Of a stretch of 35,795 nucleotides of DNA, positions 1-7,526 are shown in pieces. The DNA comes from a bacterium (lineage in GTDB: Bacteria; JAMCPX01). Positions within the stretch are counted from its first letter, which is position 1. Every line of letters begins with the position of its first letter. The position numbers were made by a program, and so were the translations under genes. The DNA lies in the NCBI GenBank assembly GCA_021792615.1, contig JAJYUJ010000027.1:1-35795 (forward strand), read 5' to 3'. The notes under the pieces were generated by a model, which ran no database searches, had not been told where the DNA came from, and was given only the letters and a program-made list of their open reading frames with translations.

Positions 1-106
1 CCGATCTGCATGCTATTAGCAAAAATTATTTTATAAACAGGGTAGTTAAAAAAGAATTGTTGAAAAAGAGTTTAAATATAAACAGAGGAGAGGATTCGAT
101 AAAATT

Positions 107-1669
107 ATGAATGTGACAAAAAAATTGACTCTGCTGTCATTTTCAGGGTTGTCTGTACTTCTCTTATTATTATCAGGAGGCTGCGGAAATTATCAACAGC
201 ATCAGGTTCAAGCGAATAAGCCCGTTGCAGTATATCAACTAAGTTATAATGCCGATACCAACAACTTAACCATAAAATCCATTGACGTATCACCACCGTA
301 TGCCGGTCAGAATATATCCGGGTTTGCCGGTGTGTTTCAATCAGGCAGTACGGTATTCAGCGGTAGCATGGTAACCGCACCTGTTTTCATCGTCAATAAT
401 AGTACAAGCCCGTGGACGGGCGTAGAGATGCAGAATTACGAAATCTTGACGGGAAACTCCGTGTATGCACAGTTCCCGGACTTTGGTACCGGCTGGTACG
501 TAAATAATCCTTCGTACGGGGCATGGGGATGGCTGTTCACATCAGGTACTTCCGGCTCTCCATTTACCATTCCTGCCGGAGGTAAATCCGTGAACAAGGT
601 CATTGGTTACGATGCAACATCGAGCTTTGTAGCATGGGCATTGATTTATGCAAATATACCCATAATTACCGGTATCAATCCATTAGGTGCATTGGCGGGC
701 CAGCCTGTTACCATATCCGGCTTTAATTTCTCCACAACAAACGGCTCTGTTACATTCAATGGAATAAACGCAACCGTTACAAGCTGGGGCCCGACATCCA
801 TTGTTGCGATAGTGCCCACAAATGTCACGCTGGGAAACATTCTTGTGAATACTTTTGATACAAATACGTCCTATTCAAATGCAGTTATATTTACCCCGTA
901 TAAGATCTTTGCTGCTCCCGTGAAGTCACCGTATGGTATGACCGTTGACACAATTGGTAATATATACGTTGCGTCGTACAACACAAGTAATGGGAATTCG
1001 AGCATAATCAAAATTACTCCGGCCGGGGTTATCTCAACATATGCAAGGAACGCGGTTCCCAATATGGCTGATATTGCTATTGATCCGTCTGGGAATAGCG
1101 TCCTCTATTTGACCAATGGCAACAACAATAACATTGTTAAAGTTTCTACCTCTGGTACGGTAACGAATTTTGCCAATGTAGGAAATTATCCTGATGCTTT
1201 GTATTTCTCAGATGCCGGGCAGTCGTGGCCCCTCTATGTTGCAGATGGTGGAGATGGAACCATATATTCAGTAGCAAGTAATGGTTCGTCAAAACTTTTC
1301 GCAACCGGTTTTACAAATCCAACGGCAATAACGGTGGATGCTTCAGGCAACGTGTATGTTGGTGAATGCAGCAACGGCAGTGTATATAAAATAAATGCAG
1401 CAGGCACGGTAACGACAACCGTTGTCACAGGGCTTATCTGTCCAACATGCATCAAGCAGGATGCGAGCGGGAACCTTTATATATTAGACAATACAACAAC
1501 GTCAACCATGTATAAGTACGATCCGCCGACAGGCAGTCTGTCTTATTATGTAGCTGGCAACGGCCTGCTGGATGCGAACGGCGGTTTTGCATTCAGCCCA
1601 GATTTCTCATCGCTTTACGTAGGGCAAACTGCACCGATTAACGATGTAACCGTCATATCTCTAAAATAG
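107..1669 (+). CDS. Lipoprotein with IPT/TIG domain and NHL-like beta-propeller
   Basis: This 520-residue protein is probably a secreted, lipid-anchored surface or periplasmic protein. A basic N-terminus and hydrophobic stretch end in SGGC with Cys26, which reads as a slightly imperfect lipobox. Residues 30-180 are Gly/Ser/Thr/Asn-rich and look like a beta-sandwich. Residues about 184-263 match an IPT/TIG immunoglobulin-like fold (PIITGINPLGALAGQPVTI, then SGFNF). Residues 268-520 contain repeated blades of the type D-x-x-GN-(I/V)YV, as in NHL or SMP-30-like propellers. The ATG at 107 follows a purine-rich GAGGAGAGG about 12 bases upstream. Such proteins often bind ligands or partners; no catalytic motif is visible and the substrate is unknown. 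It appears monocistronic, with a perfect hairpin at 1696-1714 downstream. Confidence 0.8.
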   Translation: MNVTKKLTLLSFSGLSVLLLLLSGGCGNYQQHQVQANKPVAVYQLSYNADTNNLTIKSIDVSPPYAGQNISGFAGVFQSGSTVFSGSMVTAPVFIVNNSTSPWTGVEMQNYEILTGNSVYAQFPDFGTGWYVNNPSYGAWGWLFTSGTSGSPFTIPAGGKSVNKVIGYDATSSFVAWALIYANIPIITGINPLGALAGQPVTISGFNFSTTNGSVTFNGINATVTSWGPTSIVAIVPTNVTLGNILVNTFDTNTSYSNAVIFTPYKIFAAPVKSPYGMTVDTIGNIYVASYNTSNGNSSIIKITPAGVISTYARNAVPNMADIAIDPSGNSVLYLTNGNNNNIVKVSTSGTVTNFANVGNYPDALYFSDAGQSWPLYVADGGDGTIYSVASNGSSKLFATGFTNPTAITVDASGNVYVGECSNGSVYKINAAGTVTTTVVTGLICPTCIKQDASGNLYILDNTTTSTMYKYDPPTGSLSYYVAGNGLLDANGGFAFSPDFSSLYVGQTAPINDVTVISLK

Positions 1670-1695
1670 CCATGGTTTTAGCATAAGGTGAAAGC

Positions 1696-1714
1696 CCACC
1701 GTCTTTGACGGTGG
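1696..1714 (+). terminator. Perfect stem-loop after the lipoprotein gene
   Basis: CCACCGTC and GACGGTGG form an 8-bp perfect stem with a TTT loop, 27 bases after the lipoprotein stop. The sequence after it (TTCTGTATTT) is only partly T-rich, so termination would be modest. The 5' flank AAAGCCCACC resembles the hairpin at 2661-2683, so this may equally be a member of an intergenic palindrome family. Confidence 0.4.
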
Positions 1715-1743
1715 TTCTGTATTTCGGGTTAAGCCTTTGATAC

Positions 1744-1860
1744 GTCATTCCCACGGAAGTGGGAATCCAGTGCTTTACAATTTTATTCTGGATTCCGTGT
1801 CAAGCACGGAATGACATTGATTGATCATTCCACGGAAGCCGCCACCTCGGGCGGCGGTAG
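1744..1860. repeat. Nested inverted-repeat element (CATTCC...GGAATG type) plus partial copy
   Basis: The element at 1744-1815 begins GTCATTCC and ends GGAATGAC. Inside, GGAATCCAG (1762-1770) is inverted as CTGGATTCC (1788-1796). Each half is itself a hairpin: ATTCCCAC/GTGGGAAT (1747-1766) and ATTCCGTG/CACGGAAT (1792-1812). A partial third unit (TCATTCCACGG, from 1825) runs into a GC-rich hairpin GCCGCC/GGCGGC (1838-1855). Palindromes of this form are scattered through intergenic DNA of many bacteria; whether they are MITE- or REP-like here cannot be told from one window. The 315-base gap between genes holds only this cluster and the start of the next gene's leader. Confidence 0.7.
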
Positions 1861-1984
1861 TTCACCGTTTCCAAACCTTCTCTGACGGATGAGGCAATCT
1901 CTTTATTGCTTTTTTACAGCTCCTACGTTACAAGGAAACAAGAGTATACAATCTCTTTATGCTTGAAAAAAAAGGAGGTAGAGA

Positions 1985-2620
1985 ATGCCGACAAGATCCG
2001 CACTACAGGCTCTCGCAATCCTGAGAGACCCGTCACAGTTCCAATGGTATGTTATTCCGTTTCTTTTAATCGTACTTTATATTTACTTTGTTGAGATAGG
2101 AAAAAAGAACTGGAGCAGGGTCCTTGCAGGCCTTGCCTTATGGGGTATGGACTGGTTCAACGAGATATGGAACGGTCTGGTATTTCACTTTACCAACTAT
2201 GCGCCAGTCTGGGGCGAGCCTTCGAAAACAGCTTATCTCATATTGATAGGTTTGAACATCGAGACTTGTTTTATGTTTGCTATTATGGGTATTGCTGCGA
2301 CCTACCTTTTGCCCGAAGATAAGCATACGAAAATACTGGGCATGCCAAATCGCATGTTTTTTGCAGTGGGCTTCAGTATCACGAGTGTCATAGTAGAATA
2401 TGTGCTCCATGCTGCCGGGGCTTTAACATGGGATTACTCATGGTGGAACGTCAGAGCTCCATGGCTTATCTTCCTCATCGGCTATTTGCCGTTCTTTGTC
2501 GTATCATTCTGGGTATACGACATGAAGAGCGTCAAGAACAAGGTCATAACCGTCAGTGCCCTGCTTGGTTTTGACCTTGTGTGTCTTGTTGTGCTCGGCG
2601 CTGTTCTGAAATGGATTTAG
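1985..2620 (+). CDS. Uncharacterised six-helix membrane protein
   Basis: I do not recognise a named family for this 211-residue protein. About six hydrophobic segments are visible, near residues 20-37, 46-67, 83-108, 124-147, 157-177 and 186-209, so it is an inner-membrane protein. Conserved-looking polar residues sit inside helices: D56-W-F-N59-E60-I-W-N63 in helix 2, N91 and E93 in helix 3, and E138-Y-V-L-H142 in helix 4. Trp is abundant (W149, W153, W154, W160). These could bind a metal, an isoprenoid or a lipid, but that is inference. The start is well supported by AAAGGAGG ending 7 bases before the ATG. It stands alone between two repeat-filled gaps, so context gives no clue to function. 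Confidence 0.75.
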   Translation: MPTRSALQALAILRDPSQFQWYVIPFLLIVLYIYFVEIGKKNWSRVLAGLALWGMDWFNEIWNGLVFHFTNYAPVWGEPSKTAYLILIGLNIETCFMFAIMGIAATYLLPEDKHTKILGMPNRMFFAVGFSITSVIVEYVLHAAGALTWDYSWWNVRAPWLIFLIGYLPFFVVSFWVYDMKSVKNKVITVSALLGFDLVCLVVLGAVLKWI

Positions 2621-2649
2621 ATCTTACGGGGGAAAACCTCTATCTTTTT

Positions 2650-2753
2650 ACCCCGTTAGAAAGCCCCACCATTTATGGTGGGGTCCAAAACGATAATTGT
2701 TAAATTCCTTATAGAAAGGGCGTGGTTTAAAGCCACGTCCTTTCTAACGGGGT
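2650..2753. repeat. MITE-like palindromic element with 14-bp terminal inverted repeats
   Basis: ACCCCGTTAGAAAG (2650-2663) and CTTTCTAACGGGGT (2740-2753) are perfect inverted repeats bounding about 104 bases. Inside are CCCCACCAT/ATGGTGGGG (2664-2683, perfect 9-bp stem, 2-base loop) and a roughly 16-bp hairpin at 2713-2745 containing CGTGG and CCACG arms. No coding sequence is inside. The structure resembles a small non-autonomous element or a bidirectional transcription-stop palindrome. It lies directly upstream of thiC. Confidence 0.6.
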
Positions 2754-2791
2754 TTACTGCGGTTATGTACATCCGTCTTCGCCGTTTCTGC

Positions 2792-2845
2792 GTCGTTCCA
2801 GCCCGTGAATCTCTTCCGAGGTATTCCTGCCTGCGCGGGAACGAC
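2792..2845. repeat. Degenerate inverted repeat (GTCGTTCC...GGAACGAC)
   Basis: GTCGTTCC (2792-2799) and GGAACGAC (2838-2845) bound a 54-base segment that contains GCCCGTGAAT and CCTGCGCGGG. It looks like a diverged copy of the CATTCC-type element seen at 1744-1815. The rest of the 326-base thiC upstream region (2846-2946) shows only the ribosome binding site. I see no TPP riboswitch consensus there. Confidence 0.4.
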
Positions 2846-2946
2846 AAAAAAGGCCTTTGCCTCTTGTGCCGGTTGTTCATAGCGGCAAACTCTCTATTGA
2901 TTATTATGCAATCTTTTGTTATCTTAACCCTTAGAGAGGATGATTC

Positions 2947-4242
2947 ATGAGTCACATTTTGTCAGCCAGAGACGGCAGGGCGACAAACGAGGTAAAATTT
3001 GTTGCTCAAAAAGAAGGCATTACCATTGAGAGTATGCTTGATCGGGTACGCAATGGGCGGATAGCCATATTAAAAAATAAACACCACACTATAGATCCTG
3101 TTGGAGTTGGAGAGGGACTTTCTGTTAAGATTAATTCCAATATAGGTTCTTCGGAGGACAAACTCAACGTAGAAGATGAACTCGAAAAACTCAGGGTATC
3201 GATAGAGTATAAGGCGGATGTCGTTATGGACCTTTCCACAGGGGGTAATATCGGCAAGATACGGAAAGAGATCCTTGCCAATTCGACCGTTCCCCTGGGT
3301 ACTGTGCCAATATATCAGAGCGTTGTGAATGCCGTGAGAAAGCATAAATCCATGTTTAAACTTACCGTGGACGAGATGTTCGACAATATCGAAGAACAAT
3401 CAGAGCAGGGTGTTGACTTCATGACCATACACAGCGGTGTTACACGGGAATCCGTTAAAAGGTTTAAAAGTCAGGGCAGGCTCCTCGATGTTGTAAGCAG
3501 GGGTGGGGCACTGATGATGGAGTGGATGGAGTACAACGATAAAGAAAACCCTTTTTATGAATACTATGACCGGCTCATGGATATTTTATCAAAGCATGAT
3601 GTTGTCATAAGTCTCGGTGACGGTCTGCGTCCTGGTGCGATTGCGGATGCAACGGACAGGGGGCAGGTGCAGGAATTGATAATATTGGGAGAGCTGGCGC
3701 AATACGCTGTTGAACACGGCGTCGGTGTCATGATAGAGGGACCTGGTCACGTGCCCATCAACCAAATAGAAACAAACATTAAGCTTGAAAAGCGTCTTTG
3801 CAACGGTGCACCGTTTTATGTGCTGGGTCCCCTGGTAACGGACATTGCTCCAGGGTATGACCACATAACCTCTGCAATCGGCGGGGCAATAGCAGGTATG
3901 GCGGGTGCGGACTTCTTGTGCTATGTTACGCCTGCAGAGCATCTGAGACTCCCCGATCTTGAAGATGTCAAAGATGGTATTATTGCATCGAGGATTGCGG
4001 CACATGCTGCGGACATTGCACGGGGCGTTCAAGGTGCTATGGATTGGGATATACAAATGGCAAAGGCACGCAAGGCCATGGATTGGGAAACCCAGTGCAG
4101 ACTGGCAATAGATCCAAAAAAAGCAAGGGCATATAGGGCATCCGTCACGCTACAGGACAGTGATGTGTGCAGTATGTGCGGTGAGTTTTGTCCCATAAAA
4201 CTTCAGCATTCGGAATTAAAACGGGTAAGGAATATGGTGTGA
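2947..4242 (+). CDS. thiC: Phosphomethylpyrimidine synthase ThiC
   Basis: ThiC is a radical-SAM enzyme that rearranges 5-aminoimidazole ribotide into HMP-phosphate, the pyrimidine half of thiamine. The whole family sequence is readable: the DLSTGGNIGKIR segment, GTVPIYQ, MTIHSGV, SRGGALMMEWM, SLGDGLRPG, EGPGHVPINQIETN, YDHITSAIGGA and the C-terminal cluster site CSMCGEFC. The three cysteines are C408, C411 and C415. At 431 residues it is the short form, lacking the N-terminal extension of the E. coli type. The Cys spacing is Cx2Cx3C, one residue shorter than the Cx2Cx4C of the E. coli-type enzyme. AGAGAGGA lies upstream of the ATG. No other thiamine gene is in the window and no TPP riboswitch is visible. 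Confidence 0.96.
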   Translation: MSHILSARDGRATNEVKFVAQKEGITIESMLDRVRNGRIAILKNKHHTIDPVGVGEGLSVKINSNIGSSEDKLNVEDELEKLRVSIEYKADVVMDLSTGGNIGKIRKEILANSTVPLGTVPIYQSVVNAVRKHKSMFKLTVDEMFDNIEEQSEQGVDFMTIHSGVTRESVKRFKSQGRLLDVVSRGGALMMEWMEYNDKENPFYEYYDRLMDILSKHDVVISLGDGLRPGAIADATDRGQVQELIILGELAQYAVEHGVGVMIEGPGHVPINQIETNIKLEKRLCNGAPFYVLGPLVTDIAPGYDHITSAIGGAIAGMAGADFLCYVTPAEHLRLPDLEDVKDGIIASRIAAHAADIARGVQGAMDWDIQMAKARKAMDWETQCRLAIDPKKARAYRASVTLQDSDVCSMCGEFCPIKLQHSELKRVRNMV

Positions 4243-4246
4243 TATC

Positions 4247-4271
4247 AAGCAGCAAGGGGTAAGCAGCAAGG
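4247..4271. repeat. Short tandem repeat AAGCAGCAAGG x2
   Basis: AAGCAGCAAGG occurs at 4247-4257 and 4261-4271, separated by GGT, giving nearly two 14-base units between thiC and the next gene. It could be a simple slippage repeat. Confidence 0.5.
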
Positions 4272-4315
4272 ATACGGGAGATTAGATAGAGAAGCGAGAC
4301 TACAAAGGAGATTGA

Positions 4316-5347
4316 ATGGAGAATCAAAGTCAGGCAGATATCAGATATGATGTTTATGTAGACAGTATAAAGGACGAGGCTTCAAAGAAACTCATTATAA
4401 TGTTTCTTGCAGGTATTATTAAGCATATACAGCTTGAAGAGATTATATCCGGTGTTTCAAGCCTTCCGTTTAAGGTGGTAAACGCTGTAACAGAACAAAC
4501 AGCGATGAAATTGCAGGAAAGGCTTGGAGTACGGGGTGCTACCGTCAGGCTTGTTCAGCTTGTACCAGGCTCAATTACACCGCCTTCCGGGCAAACCATC
4601 ACGGCAACACCAATTCAGCAAGAGGCTATACAGACCCCGTCTGCTCAGGCAGAGGCATTTAATTTTAATGAGGCACCGGCATCGCCGGGTGTACAGCCTG
4701 CCAGCGGGGAAACACCCGTAACTGTTTCTTATATAAAGAGATTGTGGACCAATTGGGTCGATGTAATGTTCAACGCATCCGCGTTTTTCAAGAGTATAGA
4801 CGCCGAGAAGCAAGTCCCGTTCCCTGTTATATTCGGCATTGTGTGGGGGACCATAGCATTATTGTTGAATCTGCCGACGGTTCTTGCGACACAGCAATCG
4901 TACATCAGGTTCTTTTCGGGTAATATGTCTGCACCCATGGTGATGCCGTTTTCTACGTATTTTTCTGTCCTTGTCATGTCGCCATTTTTTTTATTTATAT
5001 TCTTGTTTGTGCTTGCCGGTATATATCACGTGTTCGTGCTGCTCGTCGGCGGCAAGGGCGGTTTTATATCAACCTTAAAAGTTATATCGTATTCCACGGG
5101 AGCAATGGTACTTGAGGTAGTACCGTATATAGGGGTACCATTATTCTGGTTTTATTCACTTTACCTGTACACCATAGGATTCAGGGAATTGCATAAGATT
5201 TCAACGTCACGATCATTCATTGCAGCAATTCTTCCTCTGGTATTTATGTTCTTTTTTATCATGCTTTTGGTGATAGTGGTTATCGTAGGATTCGGTTTCA
5301 ATTTCCTCAGACAGTTCAAGCCGCAGATACCCGGCATACCCATATAG
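4316..5347 (+). CDS. Yip1-family membrane protein with cytoplasmic N-terminal domain
   Basis: This 343-residue protein has a soluble N-terminus (about 1-85) predicted as small alpha/beta, with a PFKVVNAVTEQTAMKLQERL segment. A linker rich in Pro, Thr, Gln and Ala (about 86-135) follows, then a C-terminal membrane domain with helices near 170-190, 216-247, 256-290 and 302-330. The order and spacing of the membrane part, including YHVFVLLVGGKGGF-type and YSTGAMVLEVVPYIG segments, fit the Yip1 superfamily (PF04893). Bacterial members are common but of unknown role. CAAAGGAG precedes the ATG. The N-terminal half resembles small domains built on helix-turn-strand repeats, but I cannot name it. Confidence 0.7.
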   Translation: MENQSQADIRYDVYVDSIKDEASKKLIIMFLAGIIKHIQLEEIISGVSSLPFKVVNAVTEQTAMKLQERLGVRGATVRLVQLVPGSITPPSGQTITATPIQQEAIQTPSAQAEAFNFNEAPASPGVQPASGETPVTVSYIKRLWTNWVDVMFNASAFFKSIDAEKQVPFPVIFGIVWGTIALLLNLPTVLATQQSYIRFFSGNMSAPMVMPFSTYFSVLVMSPFFLFIFLFVLAGIYHVFVLLVGGKGGFISTLKVISYSTGAMVLEVVPYIGVPLFWFYSLYLYTIGFRELHKISTSRSFIAAILPLVFMFFFIMLLVIVVIVGFGFNFLRQFKPQIPGIPI

Positions 5348-5396
5348 GAATTCAGTTGCTTTTTTTATCTATTTTATTATATGTAAAGATTAAACC

Positions 5397-5609
5397 ATGA
5401 GTTATATTTGTAAAAAATGTAATAAACCCATTAGATACAGAAGCAAACTTGTAGACGGTTACCGGATACGGTACAAAGAGTGCGGCTGCGGATGGCTTGC
5501 TGTTGATGTTGTGTCTCCCGATGGCGAATCTGTGAAGGACGTAATAGGATTAAAGGCCGTTGAAAGGATGCTTCATTCGGGAAAAAGTCAGGTAAAGATT
5601 AATGGTTAA
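5397..5609 (+). CDS. Small zinc-ribbon-like protein
   Basis: A 70-residue protein opening with C-K-K-C at residues 5-8, followed by C29-G-C31 near KECGCGWLAVD. This is the cysteine layout of a small zinc ribbon or rubredoxin-like knuckle. The last 35 residues are polar and helical. No enzyme motif is visible. Its stop overlaps the next start by 8 bases (ATG at 5602), so it is translationally coupled to the diguanylate cyclase and is probably the first gene of that operon. Function unknown; a regulatory or nucleic-acid-binding role is only a guess. Confidence 0.65.
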   Translation: MSYICKKCNKPIRYRSKLVDGYRIRYKECGCGWLAVDVVSPDGESVKDVIGLKAVERMLHSGKSQVKING

Positions 5610-6669
5610 TGAACAAAAAGGTTTGACAACAAAAGAGGGTATCGTCGGTAATACAAAGAGGGATGAACGGGGCATAGAGATATTACACCAGATAGGTAAG
5701 ACGCTTACCTCTACTCTTGATATTAAAGAGGTTCTGTCAATCATCATGCAGAAGATCTCTGAATTATTAAAACCTTCCAACTGGTCATTATTGCTCCTTG
5801 ATGAAGAAAAACACGAATTGTTTTTCGAGATTGCTGTTGGTGAGAATTCGGATAAACTAAAGAATATGCGTCTTGCCATAGGAGAGGGCATTGCCGGATG
5901 GGTTGCTATGACCGGCGAGTCTGTGCTACTTACCGATGTAGCGAAAGATCCGCGTTTTGCCCCCCGGTTTGATAACGTAACGAACTTCGAGACCCATTCG
6001 ATTATCTGCGTACCGCTAAGGAGCAAGGGTAGGGTGCTCGGTGTTGTCGAACTTATCAATAATTTGCATGACGAAGATTTCGATCAGAACGATTTAACCA
6101 TACTGACGACCTTGACTGATTATGCTGCAATAGCCATAGAGAATGCAAAATATCTTCAAAAGGTACAGGAATTGACCATTAAGGATGATCTGACGACCCT
6201 TTATAACTCACGTTACCTGCACTTAATGCTCGAGAGTGAGATGGAACGATCGAAAAGATATGGGTTGCATTTCGCGATGATATTTCTCGATCTGGATCAT
6301 TTCAAGCTTGTGAACGATAAATACGGTCATATTATCGGCAGCAAGGTGTTGAAGGAAACTGCAGAGGTAATAAGATTGGAATTGAGAAAACCCGATATAC
6401 CCATACGGTATGGCGGTGATGAGTTTGTGGTCCTTCTTCCTGAAACGGACAAAAAAGGTGCATACAAGGTAACAGCAAGGATGAGAGAGTCATTGAACGA
6501 TCATGTATTTTTAAAAGAAGAGGGGTTTTCCATAAAGCTTACGGCAAGCTTTGGCATCGCTTCATTCCCTGAGGATACGGATAATACGCTTGACCTCGTA
6601 CGGTTATCCGACAGGGCCATGTATAAGATTAAAGAAACTACGCGGGACGCCATTGCATTGGCAGGATAG
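5602..6669 (+). CDS. GAF-GGDEF diguanylate cyclase
   Basis: This cytoplasmic enzyme is expected to join two GTP into c-di-GMP. Residues about 25-185 form a GAF sensor domain (GEGIAGWVAMTGE, VPLRSKGRVLGVVELIN). A short helix leads into a GGDEF domain (KDDLTTLYNSRYL, FLDLDHFKLVNDKYGH). The catalytic motif GGDEF is intact at residues 271-275. Five residues before it is RKPD at 262-265, the RxxD inhibitory site, so product feedback is likely. It overlaps the upstream zinc-ribbon gene by 8 bases and is followed after 49 bases by a MshEN-domain protein and pilT, placing its product next to a c-di-GMP receptor and a pilus motor. No transmembrane segment is present. Confidence 0.95.
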   Translation: MVNEQKGLTTKEGIVGNTKRDERGIEILHQIGKTLTSTLDIKEVLSIIMQKISELLKPSNWSLLLLDEEKHELFFEIAVGENSDKLKNMRLAIGEGIAGWVAMTGESVLLTDVAKDPRFAPRFDNVTNFETHSIICVPLRSKGRVLGVVELINNLHDEDFDQNDLTILTTLTDYAAIAIENAKYLQKVQELTIKDDLTTLYNSRYLHLMLESEMERSKRYGLHFAMIFLDLDHFKLVNDKYGHIIGSKVLKETAEVIRLELRKPDIPIRYGGDEFVVLLPETDKKGAYKVTARMRESLNDHVFLKEEGFSIKLTASFGIASFPEDTDNTLDLVRLSDRAMYKIKETTRDAIALAG

Positions 6670-6718
6670 TCTTCTTTCCCGGGTTATACCCGTATATGAA
6701 CGGTTGGAAAGGTAGTCT

Positions 6719-7522
6719 ATGCTCATTCATAAAGAAAAACAAAAGCTCGGTGAATTGCTCAAAGACATCAATCTGTTGAATGAAGAACAGGTCAGACAGG
6801 CACTTACCTTACAAAAAGAACAGGGAATAAAATTCGGAGATGCCGTCGTAAAGCTCGGGTTTTTGACAAAAGATGACATAAACTGGGCGCTATCAAATCA
6901 GTTGAATATACCCTATATACCGGACCTCAGAGAAAAAGGCATCTTCGATCCTGACAGTGTAGCCTTATTGCCGTATGATTTTGCAAAGAAGCATTGTGTA
7001 ATCATTCTTGGCCAGATGCCCGATGCAACAAATATTGTCATAGCCGACCCATTAAACCAAACCGTTATAGGATACCTTGAACAGATAACGGGCAAACATA
7101 TAAATGTGTCAATTGGTGATGAGCAGGCAATACTGCGCATGATTGAAGATTTATACAAGAACAACAGCTGTATTGCGGCCGCAGAACAACACGGTGAAGG
7201 CAGTGTCTCACAGATAAAAACAGAGATCAATAAGGTGTTCAACGAGATAGGTTCGGGGTTTGATGCAGAGGTATATAAGAATGCACTCTGTGTTTCTTTC
7301 AATGAAAGAGCAAAGAAAAATGTCAGTGTTCGGCTCGTTTACCGGGATGCCGAGGTAGGAAAATATTTTATAGATATCATGATAGATAATGTTATAGGAG
7401 TGTTGTTCTCCAACAGGGATATAAATGAACAGCATATAAATTCATTATTGAAACTCAGTAACTTGCAGGGATTGATCGTCATCAAGATCACAGAAAAACT
7501 GACCATAGAGGCTTTGGAATAA
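6719..7522 (+). CDS. MshEN-domain (c-di-GMP receptor) protein with GxxExxY-like C-terminal domain
   Basis: Residues 1-150 form a stand-alone MshEN domain, the N-terminal part of GspE/PilB/MshE ATPases. Two tandem 24-residue c-di-GMP-binding motifs are visible at 9-32 (KLGELL...Q32) and 38-61 (KFGDAV...Q61), each with the LG/FG, small-residue and terminal Gln pattern. No ATPase domain follows. Residues about 165-267 instead align by eye with the GxxExxY/PDDEXK_3 family: helix EINKVFNEIGSGF, Y186-K-N-A-L, LVYRDAEVGKYFIDIMI with D219, then a helix and GLIVIK strand. The catalytic E-x-K is replaced (about V228 and F230), so it is probably an inactive nuclease fold. It sits between a diguanylate cyclase and pilT, 4 bases from the latter, suggesting an adaptor reading c-di-GMP for the pilus. 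Confidence 0.75.
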   Translation: MLIHKEKQKLGELLKDINLLNEEQVRQALTLQKEQGIKFGDAVVKLGFLTKDDINWALSNQLNIPYIPDLREKGIFDPDSVALLPYDFAKKHCVIILGQMPDATNIVIADPLNQTVIGYLEQITGKHINVSIGDEQAILRMIEDLYKNNSCIAAAEQHGEGSVSQIKTEINKVFNEIGSGFDAEVYKNALCVSFNERAKKNVSVRLVYRDAEVGKYFIDIMIDNVIGVLFSNRDINEQHINSLLKLSNLQGLIVIKITEKLTIEALE

Positions 7523-7526
7523 TATC

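Noticed and set aside
1-106. Promoter for the first lipoprotein gene
   Set aside because: TATAAA near 77-82 is a possible -10, but no convincing -35 lies 16-18 bases upstream.
2621-2946. TPP riboswitch upstream of thiC
   Set aside because: The conserved CUGAGA and ACCUGAU-type blocks are not present; the gap holds repeats instead.
2675-2955. Reading frames on both strands across the region upstream of thiC
   Set aside because: They lie over palindromic repeats and carry repeat-derived residues, with no ribosome binding site or family likeness.
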